From: Polysphondylium violaceum
Taxonomy: Eukaryota; Evosea; Eumycetozoa; Dictyosteliales; Dictyosteliaceae
Direction of reading: 5' to 3'
Assembly (NCBI GenBank): GCA_000277445.1
Contig: AJWJ01000101.1
Location: 1 to 56,679 of the forward strand
DNA length: 56,679 nt
Under the pieces are notes generated by a model that searched no databases, was not told the DNA's origin, and saw only the letters and a program-made list of their open reading frames with translations. The position numbers and the translations under genes were made by a program. Shown piece after piece: positions 33,483-44,443 of the stretch (positions are counted from its first letter, which is position 1; each line of letters starts with the position of its first letter).

Positions 33483-34108
33483 TAAAATTAATAATTCTAT
33501 TAATTCCATATTTTATGATAGAATTAGATATATCCTTATCTCTCATTCTTATTTTTTTTTTTTTTTTTTTTTAGATGATAAAATCGATTTTAAATAGAGT
33601 CAATAGTTTATGTATATATAAACAAACAACATCAATGGCTGCATTGGATATCTAGATCCCATGGGTCATTTGAAAAGGGAAGCACAATTTGTTGGTGGAA
33701 CCTTGGGTAGGATGTTGCATTGGAAAATTTATTTTTATAAAAAAGGAGACAGTTTTTCATCCACATGATTTTATGCCCAATAAATATTTATTGGTAAAAG
33801 AGAGTGTAATTGATGCTTTCTAAGACAGAGAAAACAACTAAAAGTAGCTGTTTTACTCTATTCAATTGGAATAAATTAATTATTCAGTATAATGATATAT
33901 TCGCTTAATCTCAGATATTAAGTTTTTTAAACCCACCCACCACCCCGGATATATATCTTTTTGTTTGGGGAAGTTAGCATTTTTTTTAAATAATTTTTTT
34001 ATTTTTTTTCTAATTTAGGAGTGGTTGTCAAAAGGTAAATAAATAATTAGAGTATATTTAAACATCAACACTTTAATTTTAATCATTCAATTTCAATTTC
34101 AATAAACC
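33483..34108. other. intergenic
   Basis: This stretch lies between the Clu fusion and the first hydrolase. It holds an 18-bp perfect palindrome (33777-33794) and a moderately balanced patch at 33625-33820 whose frames are all broken by stops. No gene is called. Confidence 0.5.
33777..33794. repeat. 18-bp perfect palindrome
   Basis: The sequence CCAATAAATATTTATTGG reads the same on both strands. It lies about 300 bp upstream of the hydrolase start. Its function is unknown; it might be a binding site or simply an AT-rich chance palindrome. Confidence 0.55.
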
Positions 34109-35072
34109 ATGACTATAATTAAAATTGGTGCAAAAAGAGGTGAAGAATTTAATTTTTTTTATCAAACTTTTGGAAATGGAATTGAAAAAGTGATCTTGAT
34201 TCATGGTTTGTATAGAGACATAAATTATATATTTACATATTCATTAATAATTGAAATAATTAGGATTTTTGACTCAAGGGAATAAATGGAAGAGACAAAT
34301 AGAGTTTTTAGAGCAACAACAGGATTTTGAAATATGTATTTTTGACAATCGAGGTGTTGGACAAACAGATAATCCAAAATCTAAAATCACAACCAAAGAG
34401 ATGGCGTTGGATGTCGTAGATTTGATGGATCATTTGGGATGGAGCCAAGCTCATGTGGTCGGTGCATCAATGGGTGGAATGATAGCACTGGAATTGGCGC
34501 ATCATGCGCCAAAGAGAATCAAATCATTGGTTCTCGCAGTGACCGGTGCTGGAGACACTCCTCCCATGTCGGCTGTTGTAAATTTCTCAAAATCTATGAT
34601 AGAGAAACAAGCAGATAAAAAGGTTGAATTGTTTCTACAACTGCTGCACTCGCCCGCCTACTTGGCAGCCAACAGGGAGAGGTTGATGGCCGAGCGTCTA
34701 CTCCAGGCAGAAACCGATCCTGAGCCATCTATGTCTGCCACAATGGGCCATTTGCGCGCAGTTTTGACTCACAAAGTCTCGTCAAAACGACTGGCCGACA
34801 TAAAAGCCTCCAAAATCCCGATTCTTGTCGTCACAGGCTCGCTAGACAATCTGGTAAAGACGTCCAACTCGTACCATCTCTCAAAAGCGCTGCAACCCGT
34901 CGATTTCATCGTCTACAACAACTGCGGTCATGCCATACACATTGAGAGAACAAATGAATTCAACAACGATATTCTCAAACACATGAGAGCGTATTCATTC
35001 AACAATTCCACCCCTACCTCCATCACCACCTCTATTTCATCCACGTCACACCAAAACACGCCCACGTTTTAA
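34109..35072 (+). CDS. alpha/beta hydrolase, tandem copy 1
   Basis: Exons 34109-34205 and 34264-35072 give 301 residues. The oxyanion HGF turn is split by the intron. The nucleophile elbow is GASMGG with Ser101. The acid is Asp227 in TGSLDNL and the base His255 in CGHAIHIE. The helix-rich cap in the middle and the FDNRGVG motif match the MhpC/proline-iminopeptidase-like branch. Substrate unknown, no signal peptide, so a cytosolic esterase or peptidase is the broad call. The gene is followed 350 bp later by a close paralogue with the intron at exactly the same place, which marks a tandem duplication. A Ser/Thr-rich tail ends the protein. Confidence 0.9.
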
Positions 35073-35424
35073 TGCGAAAGAAAATCCAGAAAATCTACAC
35101 ATCTAATAATAAAATAATAAAATTGTCTTTTTTTGTCAACAGACTCACTATCTAAATATATATTTTGTCGTTATCTAACCTCATGTGACCTAAATCTCTA
35201 CTCTTCAGGATTCACATATTGAGGTTTGAAAATGAACAGAAATGATGACATTTTCAAAATTTTCAATTTTTTGAATTTTTATTGTTTTTTTTTAAATTTT
35301 TTTTATTTTTCTTTTTTTTGATTTGTTTTTTTTATTGTTTGGGGGTTACGAATATATAGAAGAGAAGGTCCTTTGCTTTGTTTATATTTATTTATAATCT
35401 TTAATTAACCATATACATTGTAAA
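35073..35424. other. spacer between the tandem hydrolases
   Basis: About 350 bp of AT-rich DNA with T tracts near 35285-35335. I see nothing beyond promoter-like AT-rich sequence. Confidence 0.5.
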
Positions 35425-36521
35425 ATGCCAATTGTAAAAGTAGGCGCTTCAAGAGGCGAAGAATTCAATTTCAGCTATGAAACCTATGGACGAGGTCAAG
35501 AAAAGCTTATCTTGATAATGGGTATGTTTTTTTTTTGTTTTTTTTTTTTGAAAATTTAATTTGGCCTCAATACCAGAAATAGACTGGCATATGAAACAGG
35601 ATATTAATACAGGACACCAATCATGCTATAGGTTTTCTAACTCCAGGCAGCAAATGGAAGAGACAGTTGGAGTTTTTGGAACAGTTTTATGATGAGATCG
35701 AGGTGTGCATATTTGACAACAGAGGTGTGGGCAGCACCGGCACACCCAAGTCGAGCTTCACCACCAAAGAGATGGCCAGGGATGTGGTCGAATTGATGGA
35801 CCATTTGCAATGGGACCAAGCACACGTGTTGGGCGTGTCGATGGGCGGTATGATATCGATTGAACTGGCACACTATGCACCCAAGAGAATCAAATCGCTG
35901 ATTCTTGCTGTGACCCACGCCGGCTCGATGGCCCCCGCCAAGGGCATGGCACATATCACCCGAACACTGTTTGAGAGATCTGTCACCAAGCGTGCCGAGA
36001 TCTTGCTTGAGATCCTGTATTCGGCCACATACCTCGCCCAACCCCATCTAACACAGACCGACAAGACCAACAAACAGGTGCTCATTGAGGACTATATCGA
36101 GTCCCAAAAAACCGATCCCCAACCCACACTCCCCGCCGTCGCTGGCCACATCCGTGCCGTCATGACCCACAGAGTCTCTGAAAAGAGATTAAATGAAATC
36201 AAGGAATCTAAAATCCCCATCCTCATCATGACAGGCACCAAAGACGATCTCGTCAAGTCGTCCAACTCGTACCATCTCTCCAAAGTCCTCGAACCCGTTG
36301 ATTTCATCGTCTATGAAAACTCTGGTCACTGTATAAATATCGAAAACTATGATGACTTTAACAATGCAATCATTTCACATTTTAGAAAATACTATTCTAC
36401 CTCTTTACCATCCACAGCCACCACCACAACCAATAGTCAGAGTGTTGATAGTGATGAAACCTCTATCACTATCAACACTGCATCAGAAAATATAACTATT
36501 AATCCTGAAACTGAAGCTTAA
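35425..36521 (+). CDS. alpha/beta hydrolase, tandem copy 2
   Basis: Exons 35425-35521 and 35632-36521 give 328 residues. The first exon is 97 bases, the same length as in copy 1, with the intron after the first base of the same Gly codon. The elbow is GVSMGG (Ser102), the acid lies in TGTKDDL, the histidine in SGHCINIE. Cap and FDNRGVG motifs match copy 1, but the cap is about a dozen residues longer (for example TQTDKTNKQ) and the oxyanion histidine position reads Met (IMG for IHG). It ends in a Thr/Ser-rich tail. Codon choice is more C-ending than in copy 1. A cytosolic esterase-like enzyme of unknown substrate is the safest call. Confidence 0.9.
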
Positions 36522-36667
36522 TAAAGATCGACTCTATATTTATTTCTTTTATTTATATAAACTATACAATTCCTATCTACTATATTAGTTATAAGGATGA
36601 TGAATGTACTATGTTGTTTATTATTTATTTATTTATAAAGATGAATGTATGTGTTTATTTAATCAAC

Positions 36668-37438
36668 TTAGAGACCAGTTTTTCCACAACCAGTCCAATA
36701 ACCTTCATCGGCACCATGGTTCTTGGCAGCAAAACGAGCGGCAACAAAAAGGAAATCGCTGAGACGATTCATAAATACAGACACCTCAGTTGGAATGAGT
36801 TCATGAATAGATAATGAAACCATTTCTCTTTCTGCTCTTCTACAAATAGCTCTAGCTTGATGTAAATGGGCTGAAGCCAAGCCAACACGAATCTAAATAT
36901 AGTAGTAGCAAGTAAAATATTAGAATTACAATGAATCTTTTCTTATACACACAAGTTTTCTATGAGATTTCACAAAAAAGATATTATGATAATATCTAAA
37001 AATGAAATAAAAGAATAATAAGAATCCTGTGACATCGGGATACTGTACGGGAATGATAAAGTGTTTAAGGGGTGGTAATTGGGAATCCATAGAATCGATC
37101 CACTTTTCCAATACCTTGACGTAGTTGTCACTGAATCTAGTTTTCTTTAAATGGGTTTCCTTGCTGTTGTCCAAAGGTGTGGCCACACAGGCGCCGACAT
37201 CCAACATCAGGGCAACGAGTTTTTCCAACATTTCAATGAGTGGGTCAGTTTTGTCTAAAATACAGTGTTCCAATGCAACACCCAACACTGCACCCAACTC
37301 ATCGATGGTGCCAAGAGCATGAAAGAATGCGTCATTCTTTGTACGACGTTCCCCATTGTACAACGAAGAGGTGCCCTTGTCACCAGTCTTTGTGTAGATC
37401 TTGCTATGATATTCTCTAGTTTCTTGTTCTTCTGACAT
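36668..37438 (-). CDS. mmab: cob(I)alamin adenosyltransferase (PduO/MMAB type)
   Basis: Exons 37438-37049 and 36892-36668 give 204 residues. The enzyme makes adenosylcobalamin from cob(I)alamin and ATP, the cofactor of methylmalonyl-CoA mutase in propionate breakdown. The ATP site KIYTKTGDKGTSSLYNGERR (14-33) and the DELGAVLG segment are typical. RAICRRAERE is the conserved second half, followed by MNRLSDFLFVAARF. The exon join (FIIP then IRVGLASAHLHQARA) reproduces the family's continuous stretch with a GT donor at CCC|GTACAG. The N-terminus (MSEEQETRE) is acidic and lacks a visible mitochondrial presequence, unlike animal MMAB; an upstream alternative start is not seen. It converges with hydrolase copy 2. 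Confidence 0.93.
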
Positions 37439-37602
37439 TGTATGTATTATGCACAGTAATATATTAATATATGAAAATGAACTTGAATCTCGCAGTGTTT
37501 CTGGGGGTCAGATTTTTCTAATTTTTTTTTTTTTTTTTAATTTTTATCTCTTTTTTTTTATCTGCTTTTTTCAGTGCATATAGATATATATAGATAGATA
37601 AG

Positions 37603-38139
37603 ATGGCTTCTCAAATGGTATATATCTAGATATATAGATTAGTCATACCTAAATATTGTACTAATACATACGACACAGCTTGACAAAAAGGATGAAATCG
37701 AAACAGAAGTAAATGCAGAGGACCAAAAGATGATCAATCTATTTGGTAGATTGAACAATAGAAAACATGAATTAATTAAAGAAAAGAAATTTATAGAAGT
37801 AATGTATTGGGAATAGATAGTGATTTGTAGAGGAGGAGTGGAGTAATAGTCAATACTAATACGAAAATACATTTATAGGAAGATTTAGAAAAAGCAAGAG
37901 ATTCACAAGATGATTTATTTTTAGCAGACGATGATGCAAAGTTTAACTATAGCATGGGAGAAGCATTTTTAGAAATCGATAAAGCAGAATCTGAATCAAT
38001 GATTGAGAAATATATTAGTCAAATGGAAGAATCCATCGCAAAGATAGATCAAGAACTCGAAAAGATCAATGACAAACATAAAGATTTAAAAGTTATTTTA
38101 TATGGTAGATTTAAAAACTCTATTAATCTTGAAGAATAA
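37603..38139 (+). CDS. pfdn4: prefoldin subunit 4
   Basis: Exons 37603-37617, 37679-37798 and 37879-38139 give 131 residues. Prefoldin is a hexameric co-chaperone that passes nascent actin and tubulin to CCT. The protein is a long coiled coil with a hairpin in the middle: EDQKMINLFGRL, then DSQDDLFLADDDAKF (the subunit-4 LADDD signature), then GEAFLEI, and a C-terminus FKNSINLEE that matches the subunit's typical ending. The first exon has only five codons (MASQM); it is chosen because it gives the only ATG with a fitting donor and keeps frame. Tandem TAGATA-like repeats lie just before the start. Confidence 0.92.
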
Positions 38140-39166
38140 AATATTATATAAAATGCATAATATAAATAATAATAATAATAATAATAATGCTGATATGTGT
38201 TTGTTATCTTATTTATTGCGATAGTATCTGCGATCAAGTGCATAATCATTGGCCACCCCACCAATACCTATCGAGTGATATTATTTATAAAGATGTAATG
38301 ATGGGAACGCATTATCAATATGATGGGTAATCACCTATTACATCTCTAAACATTCATTGTCAAGCTTTGCAATCCAACTCTTTACATTTTATATTTTATT
38401 ACAACTCCAGTAAAAGATAATCCAGCACCTTGAAACAACACACTGAGTATGATTTTCACCCTCAATTGAGATTTCAATCAATCGACCACTTGAAACAATG
38501 TTTGCCTTGAATGGTGAGCATAGTGGAGGAATGAATAACACTACTCATCATCCAAAGCAAATGCAAGTTTAAGTGAGACCTTTGATTTGAGGGTCATGGG
38601 TAATATGTTGATGACATAGGTACACATAGCACCTACTACTTGTAATAAGTATAAAGATTGAATCCTTTTTTATCTTGGACATGGTGTAAATGCGTATGTG
38701 TATGCGCACGCCTTTTGCATGAGTCACCCAACCTTGTGCAAAAAAAAATTTAAAAAAAATAAAAATAACCCCCAATCTAAAAAATTGCAAAGCTTTTCCC
38801 ACTATCGTAGATCGACGGGAGCACCCACTTTTTTTTTTATTTTTTGTAATTTTATATGGGCGGCCCCACACATCAAAATCTACACTAGCGTGTAAATATC
38901 TATATCTTTTTTACACTCATCATCCCACCAGTGCCTTTTTTTTTTTTCTATTATTTTGAAATAATATCCACATATTTATATATACTAAATATCTTGTGTT
39001 CTTTTATTTATATATATATTTAATTTATATTTATAGCCCAACTTATTTATTTATTTGTACATAATTAAACACCACACACCACACACCATATATAGATATA
39101 GATATAAATAAAAAGATATATATCTGGATCTAGAGATATACAGATAGGATAGAGATATATATAAAG
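38140..39166. other. intergenic with a coding-like relic patch
   Basis: About 1 kb. The patch 38389-38655 is less AT-rich and holds protein-like minus-strand frames in two registers (38389-38541 and about 38541-38655). An inverted repeat AGATGTAAT/ATTACATCT sits at 38291-38299/38337-38345. TAGATATA-type repeats fill 39086-39164 just before the kinase start. No intact gene is called. Confidence 0.4.
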
Positions 39167-42100
39167 ATGGAGAGTCAAGATATAGATAGTAATACTACAA
39201 ATACCATGACTACTACTACAACAACTATTATTGTATCCTCTGATGAACCAGTGGTTGTGCATACTAGTAGTACTACAACTACATTGATCACTGATGAGGA
39301 GGAGGATGAAAAAGCAGCCGCTGTGGCCTATGTTAAAAAAGAGAGAAAGGCAACTATTAGAGAAAGATATTCGAAAAAGTTTTCAATCAGCAGCACAGAT
39401 TCACCTTTGTTTACACAAAATGTCAACGATCCCAATTTCTTGGACTCCTCTATATTGCCATCATTCTCTAATCAGCCTTTCCTCGGCACACAGGTACACC
39501 AACCACCAGCAACTCCAGATTTCTATAGTAACGATGAATATGAAGATGATGATGATGATGACGATGACGAAGATGACGACGATGAGGATACTGGTACTAC
39601 CACAGCTTCAACAGCAACAACTACTCCAACAACTACTACAACCACTACATCAACCCACACACCACAATCAATCCCACAGCCTCATTCACCAGCAATAAGC
39701 AATAAATACGATGAGGAGAAACTGAGTAATCTAATGGAGGCAGCAAGCAGCACTGTCGATGAGATCGAGGAGTTGACATCGTCGATAAAGAGTGATTTCT
39801 CTACTGGCGAGAGTATATCAGACAACCAGCAACAAAGACCCTTGATTGACATTGGATTAGAGTACAAGTATCGTTTACAAATCGAACAGAATCCCAAAGA
39901 CTTTAAGACCCTGATTAAATGGGGCAACCTCATATTCAAAAAAGTAAAGGAACAACTCGGAGGCAAAGATGTGGATGTGTGTCTATTGGATTGGAATCAA
40001 GATCTTGTTGTCATCCCCAGTCAGTCGACCCAGCCTCCCCCCAGCACCCCCTTTACCGACAGTCTTCAATCATTTCTTGTCAAAGAGCCACTCTTTGATG
40101 CCTGCAGTAAATATCAACATGCTCTTCAAATATCTTGTGGTCCCAATCTAGTCAATATTCCATTTAGCACCCTGTTGTCGTTTGATATCGAGAAATATAA
40201 ATCGGAATTAAAGACATCCTCATCCTCATCAACATCCTCATCAACATCACCACCATTATCACCTACATCATCAACAAAATCACCATCACGTCCATCTATT
40301 AGTCTTGGATCCAATAATCAATCTCGATTCCTTCGTGCAGTATCCCTACCACCAGCACCACCTACTCCACCCACAGAAGATCCCAACTCTCCCTGGTCAG
40401 ACCCCCTCCTCTGGATGAAATGGGGTGATTGTTTATTCCTCCTCTGTACCTTTTTAGAACTACCAATGTATAAAGCCACTTGTGAGAAATATTTTAAAGT
40501 AAGTAGTTGATAGATACTCTCTCTTTCTCCCTGGGAGTGATCACTAACCTCTACCGCCTACCACCTATAGTGTATATTATTATTATTAAAGAAACAAGAA
40601 ACCAATGAAAAGGAAAAGGAGGAAAAGATAGAGTTGTTGTCGAGGGCATTTAGAAAATGGGGCATTGCGCTGAGCAGATACTCGAGAAGAATGAAGTGTC
40701 AGTTTTTAATGTCAGAGTGGACAAACGAAGAGAATATTCAAATTGAAGAGTTGTGGAGAGTGTTGCACACGCAATCCATCCAGGCATTAAACTACAGTCT
40801 TGAAATCAAACCATCGTCTATCACCACCTTTCATTTGGCATCGGCTTATCAAAGACATGTAATCACATTGAACCAATTTGGCGGCCAAAAAGAGGCCATC
40901 TATGGATTGATAACCAACTCTTGTAATCTCTACTACAAGGCGTTGTCCATGACACTACAGCTACAAGATGATAGCAATGACAATGGCAACGATTTAAATG
41001 ATTTGCAAAAATCAAGAGCTATAGAGAATTGGGGCCAGGCCTTGGATATCCAGTTGTCGGTAAAGTTGTCTGACGAAGAGATGATGGAAAAGGAGGAGGA
41101 GGACTTGAATTCTGCTGACGAGTATTTGACTACCTTTGGCAAACTGATTCTCAGAAACGTGATCCCTTCACTCGAGGGTATCATCTCGTTGTGTCTCAAC
41201 TCGACCCAAGCCATCCAATACAAGGCCATCAACAGTCTCTCGGTATTGTGTCGATCCAAAGAGATCCAATCGTTCCCCATCTATCCAGAGCTCAAAGAGA
41301 ATCTACTCAAGGTCGAATCGTTTGTGTCTAGACGTGACGATGCCGAGTCCCTTTTGAATCAACAAAAGACCCTCAAGAGCATGCCACCCAAACTTCAGGC
41401 CTATGTGCGTATGAGTGGCTTGGGAGAGGAAGAGATTATGAAGAACTTTGAAATTGCTTGGAACTCTATCTATTTCTTGACCAAAGACACGATCCCCAGT
41501 CAACCAATTCCACCAAACTATTATCGATCAAACAAACAAAACAAACAAAGACAAAAGTTGTTGGATTCTGGCAGCAATATCATTGAGGAAAAGCAACCCC
41601 TCATTCCATCCCTCCATCGTACCTCGAGCAGCACCTCGTTTATCATCACCTCACCCTCTGTATCCATTCCACCCAAATTCAACAGCAACGGTAGTACATT
41701 GAGCTCGAGTATTAGCAGTAATTTAAATAATAGTTTTATAAATAACAGCAGCAATAGCAATAACAACAATAATAATTGGAATACAACACTTCCATCTAAA
41801 ATATCGACTAGAAGAGCCACAGTTTCATTGGTGAGTTCACAGGTAGAGAAAGAACTAGAGTTGGAGAAAAAGAATCAAGAACTACTTGCCAAACAACAAA
41901 AACAACAGCAGATATCAATCTATATACCCAAACATGTAAAGAGAACGACCGTCAATCCACCCCCTCTGTCGAGATGTGATGAAAGTATATTTTCCACTGG
42001 ATCCCCATTGAATATGTTTAAAGATAAAATTAAATTGGGTACCGGTGCATTTGGCAATGTGTTTTATGCTCTCAAAAAGAGTGATGGCAAGCCAGTGGCA

Positions 42101-42892
42101 ATCAAGGTCTTGATGGAGAGAACTAAAAAGGGCTCCCCAATTATCCCCGAACTCTATATTCACAGTGCATGCAATCATCCCAACATTGTATCCTACATGG
42201 AGTCGTATCTCGTCAAAGGACATCTTTGGATTATCATGGAGTATTGTGATGGTGGCACAGTCAGAGACCTCCTTCAAGATGACTGGAAGAACCATCAAAA
42301 TCTCTCAAACCCCAATCCATTAGAGGAGCCCCTCATCGCCTACATTGCCTCGCAATTGTTGGAAGGCATGGTGTATCTTAGATCCAAGGGCATCATCCAT
42401 CGTGACATAAAGTCTCGTAATATCCTCCTCACCCGTAGAGGCAAGGTCAAGATTGCAGATTTTGGTTTGGCCACCACTTGCAGCTTGGGTCGTGGAAGAA
42501 CCAGAATGTGTGGAACAATGGGTAGAATCGCCCCAGAGATTATCCGTCGTGAGCCATACGACACCCAGGCCGATGTATACAGTTTGGGTTGTTTGTTGGT
42601 TGAAATGGCGGAAGGCTTCCCACCCTATGGCAAAGACTCTTCTTTGAAAGCCTTGTTTTACACTGCCATTGTAGAGTATAGATTGAGTAATCCTAAAAAG
42701 TTTACAAGAGAATTTGTCGATTTCCTCCAACTCTGTCTCTTGACCGATCCATTCAAAAGACCAACACCAGAAATGTTACTCGAACACACTTTTCTCAGTG
42801 GTGCTGACCAAGGCCGCCAAATTCTTTTGGATAGATTCAAAGGTCAAGATATTAGAAAGAATGCAATTTTAAAGAATTTTGTACCATTTTAA
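39167..42892 (+). CDS. STE-type protein kinase with helical repeat N-terminus
   Basis: Exons 39167-40498 and 40592-42892 give 1210 residues. The first 120 residues and residues near 340-390 are Thr/Ser/Asp-rich. Between about 215 and 700 several W-G-x-x-L/I helices recur (LIKWGNLIFKK, WMKWGDCLFLL, FRKWGIALSRY, IENWGQALDIQ), suggesting TPR-like repeats. The kinase domain is at about 919-1180: Gly loop GTGAFGNV, VAIK lysine near 948, HRDIKSRN with Asp near 1049, DFG near 1067 and APE in GTMGRIAPE. It is an active-looking Ser/Thr kinase nearest the STE20/STE11 branch; the usual GTPYWMAPE is changed to GTMGRIAPE. The upstream pathway is not shown by the sequence. Confidence 0.87.
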
Positions 42893-43012
42893 AAACATTA
42901 TCTCAACTATCCTCAATAGTATTCCAAACTCAAATACCATTCTACCTTTTACCCTTTATTATATTTAAACAATATAAAATAAACTATTATCATTATTTAT
43001 TTAATAATTAAA

Positions 43013-43543
43013 TTATTTTCTTTTTCTACATGCATATTTTGATTCAATGTCAATTTGATATAAACATGTACCTGGACTCGATGTTTTGGTCACTCTAAAT
43101 TCTGTGGATGGCGAACAAATCAGTGATAGGATTGTTTTTCTAACACAACCCAAATGGTAAATATCTGAATCGTACTGAAGAAGTATTCCATTTCCATTTA
43201 AATTTACAGTTCGAGAGAGATTGAACGGGTCCCCAATTTTGTATATCGTTTTCTCGGAATACCATTGACACGCTAGATAGTCTAGGTTTCTGGTACCACT
43301 TTTTTCCATATACTTGTTACACTCTTTTGCATAGTTTCCAATGGCAAACAAAACATCATATGCATCGTCACTAGTTTTAAAAGAGGCTCTTAGTGTTCCT
43401 TTCAAGGCCAAAGGACATAAATCATAAAAGTAATTTGGATCATTGGTGGGGAATTTACACAAAACATCACCTGCACCTGATAATGAAAAACAACCAAAAA
43501 CCAAAAAAAGAGATAAATAAATAAATAAATATTTCATTTCCAA
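43013..43543 (-). CDS. small secreted MRH-lectin-like protein
   Basis: A single exon encodes 176 residues; a second ATG two codons in (43537) gives 174. A signal peptide (KYLFIYLSLFLVFGCFSLSGA) precedes a domain with eight cysteines after cleavage. The order LCPLAL, GILLQYDSD, LGCVRKTILSLIC and YQIDIESKYAC looks like a mannose-6-phosphate-receptor-homology domain; the Gln, Arg and Glu/Tyr positions that bind the sugar in such domains are visible as LQY, CVRK and ESKYAC. There is no transmembrane segment and the chain ends in KRK. It could bind lysosomal enzymes or glycans in the secretory path. This family call rests on pattern memory only. Confidence 0.7.
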   Translation of the reverse strand: MEMKYLFIYLSLFLVFGCFSLSGAGDVLCKFPTNDPNYFYDLCPLALKGTLRASFKTSDDAYDVLFAIGNYAKECNKYMEKSGTRNLDYLACQWYSEKTIYKIGDPFNLSRTVNLNGNGILLQYDSDIYHLGCVRKTILSLICSPSTEFRVTKTSSPGTCLYQIDIESKYACRKRK

Positions 43544-44443
43544 GACTCTTTTTCCAAGGAATGACTGAAAATGAAATAATTTTCCTTTTATATTTCAAAT
43601 AGGGCAAAGTTTTAAATTTAAAAATAATAATTTCTTTTTCAAAGAGTGTTATAACCCACCAAAAGGGTTCCACACAGATATCACCACACCTCCCACTTTA
43701 ATTTAAAATCCAAAATAATTCAATCTCTCACACAATCACACACTCTCTAATATCAACTGATTTACTTTTCAGTCAAGTCAGATTATAGTTATATACCTTA
43801 TATGATGAATATAAAACTATTAATTATTAAGTCGGCATAAATTGAAACGAGAAACCACAACAAAATTATTTGTGTGCGAGCCAAAGTGTGCTTTCAAAAT
43901 TTTAGTGTTTCAGGGCGTCTTTTATTTTTGAATAAATAGAAACTAGTTAAATTGTTTTTTAGAATTATATGATGCCACCTGTTATGATCAATTCTATCTT
44001 TCAATATCTAGATTTCTTTTTTATTGATTAAAATTGAGTTTATTCTTGTCCTTTAAGGGGTAATAAATAAAACAAAACTTTATACTATCTGTTCACTCAT
44101 TATTTATTAGAGTAATAATTATTACTCTCTGTAATAATTTTTAACAATTGTATACCATTGCTGGGAGTGGAATACATCTGCACAACAATTGCAATTCTGG
44201 ACTTTATCACACTTTCTTGAGAAATGCAACACTTGTGATAAGTAAAACTAATGTGACCCACCTTTGAATCCGATTTTTTTTTGAGAAACAAATGGGAAAA
44301 ATATCAAAAAACGATCGCTGCTGAAATCTTAATTTTTTTTTTCTAAAAAAAAAAAATAATAAAAAAGAAAAAAAATCAAAACATTTTTCATCATCTTCAT
44401 TTGTTTTTTTTAGATTTATATATATACACACACTTTAACAACA
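43544..44443. other. intergenic, divergent promoter region
   Basis: About 900 bp between the MRH-like gene and the vWA gene. Short frames on the minus strand near 44100-44430 are AT-run artefacts. No RNA gene is recognised. Confidence 0.5.

Noticed and set aside
33625-33820. Balanced-composition patch with residues like LDPMGHLKREAQFVGG
   Set aside because: Stops in every frame within about 40 codons and no recognisable family.
38569-38871. Minus-strand open frame of 100 codons
   Set aside because: It is rich in Lys/Phe from A/T runs and conflicts with the better frame at 38389-38541.
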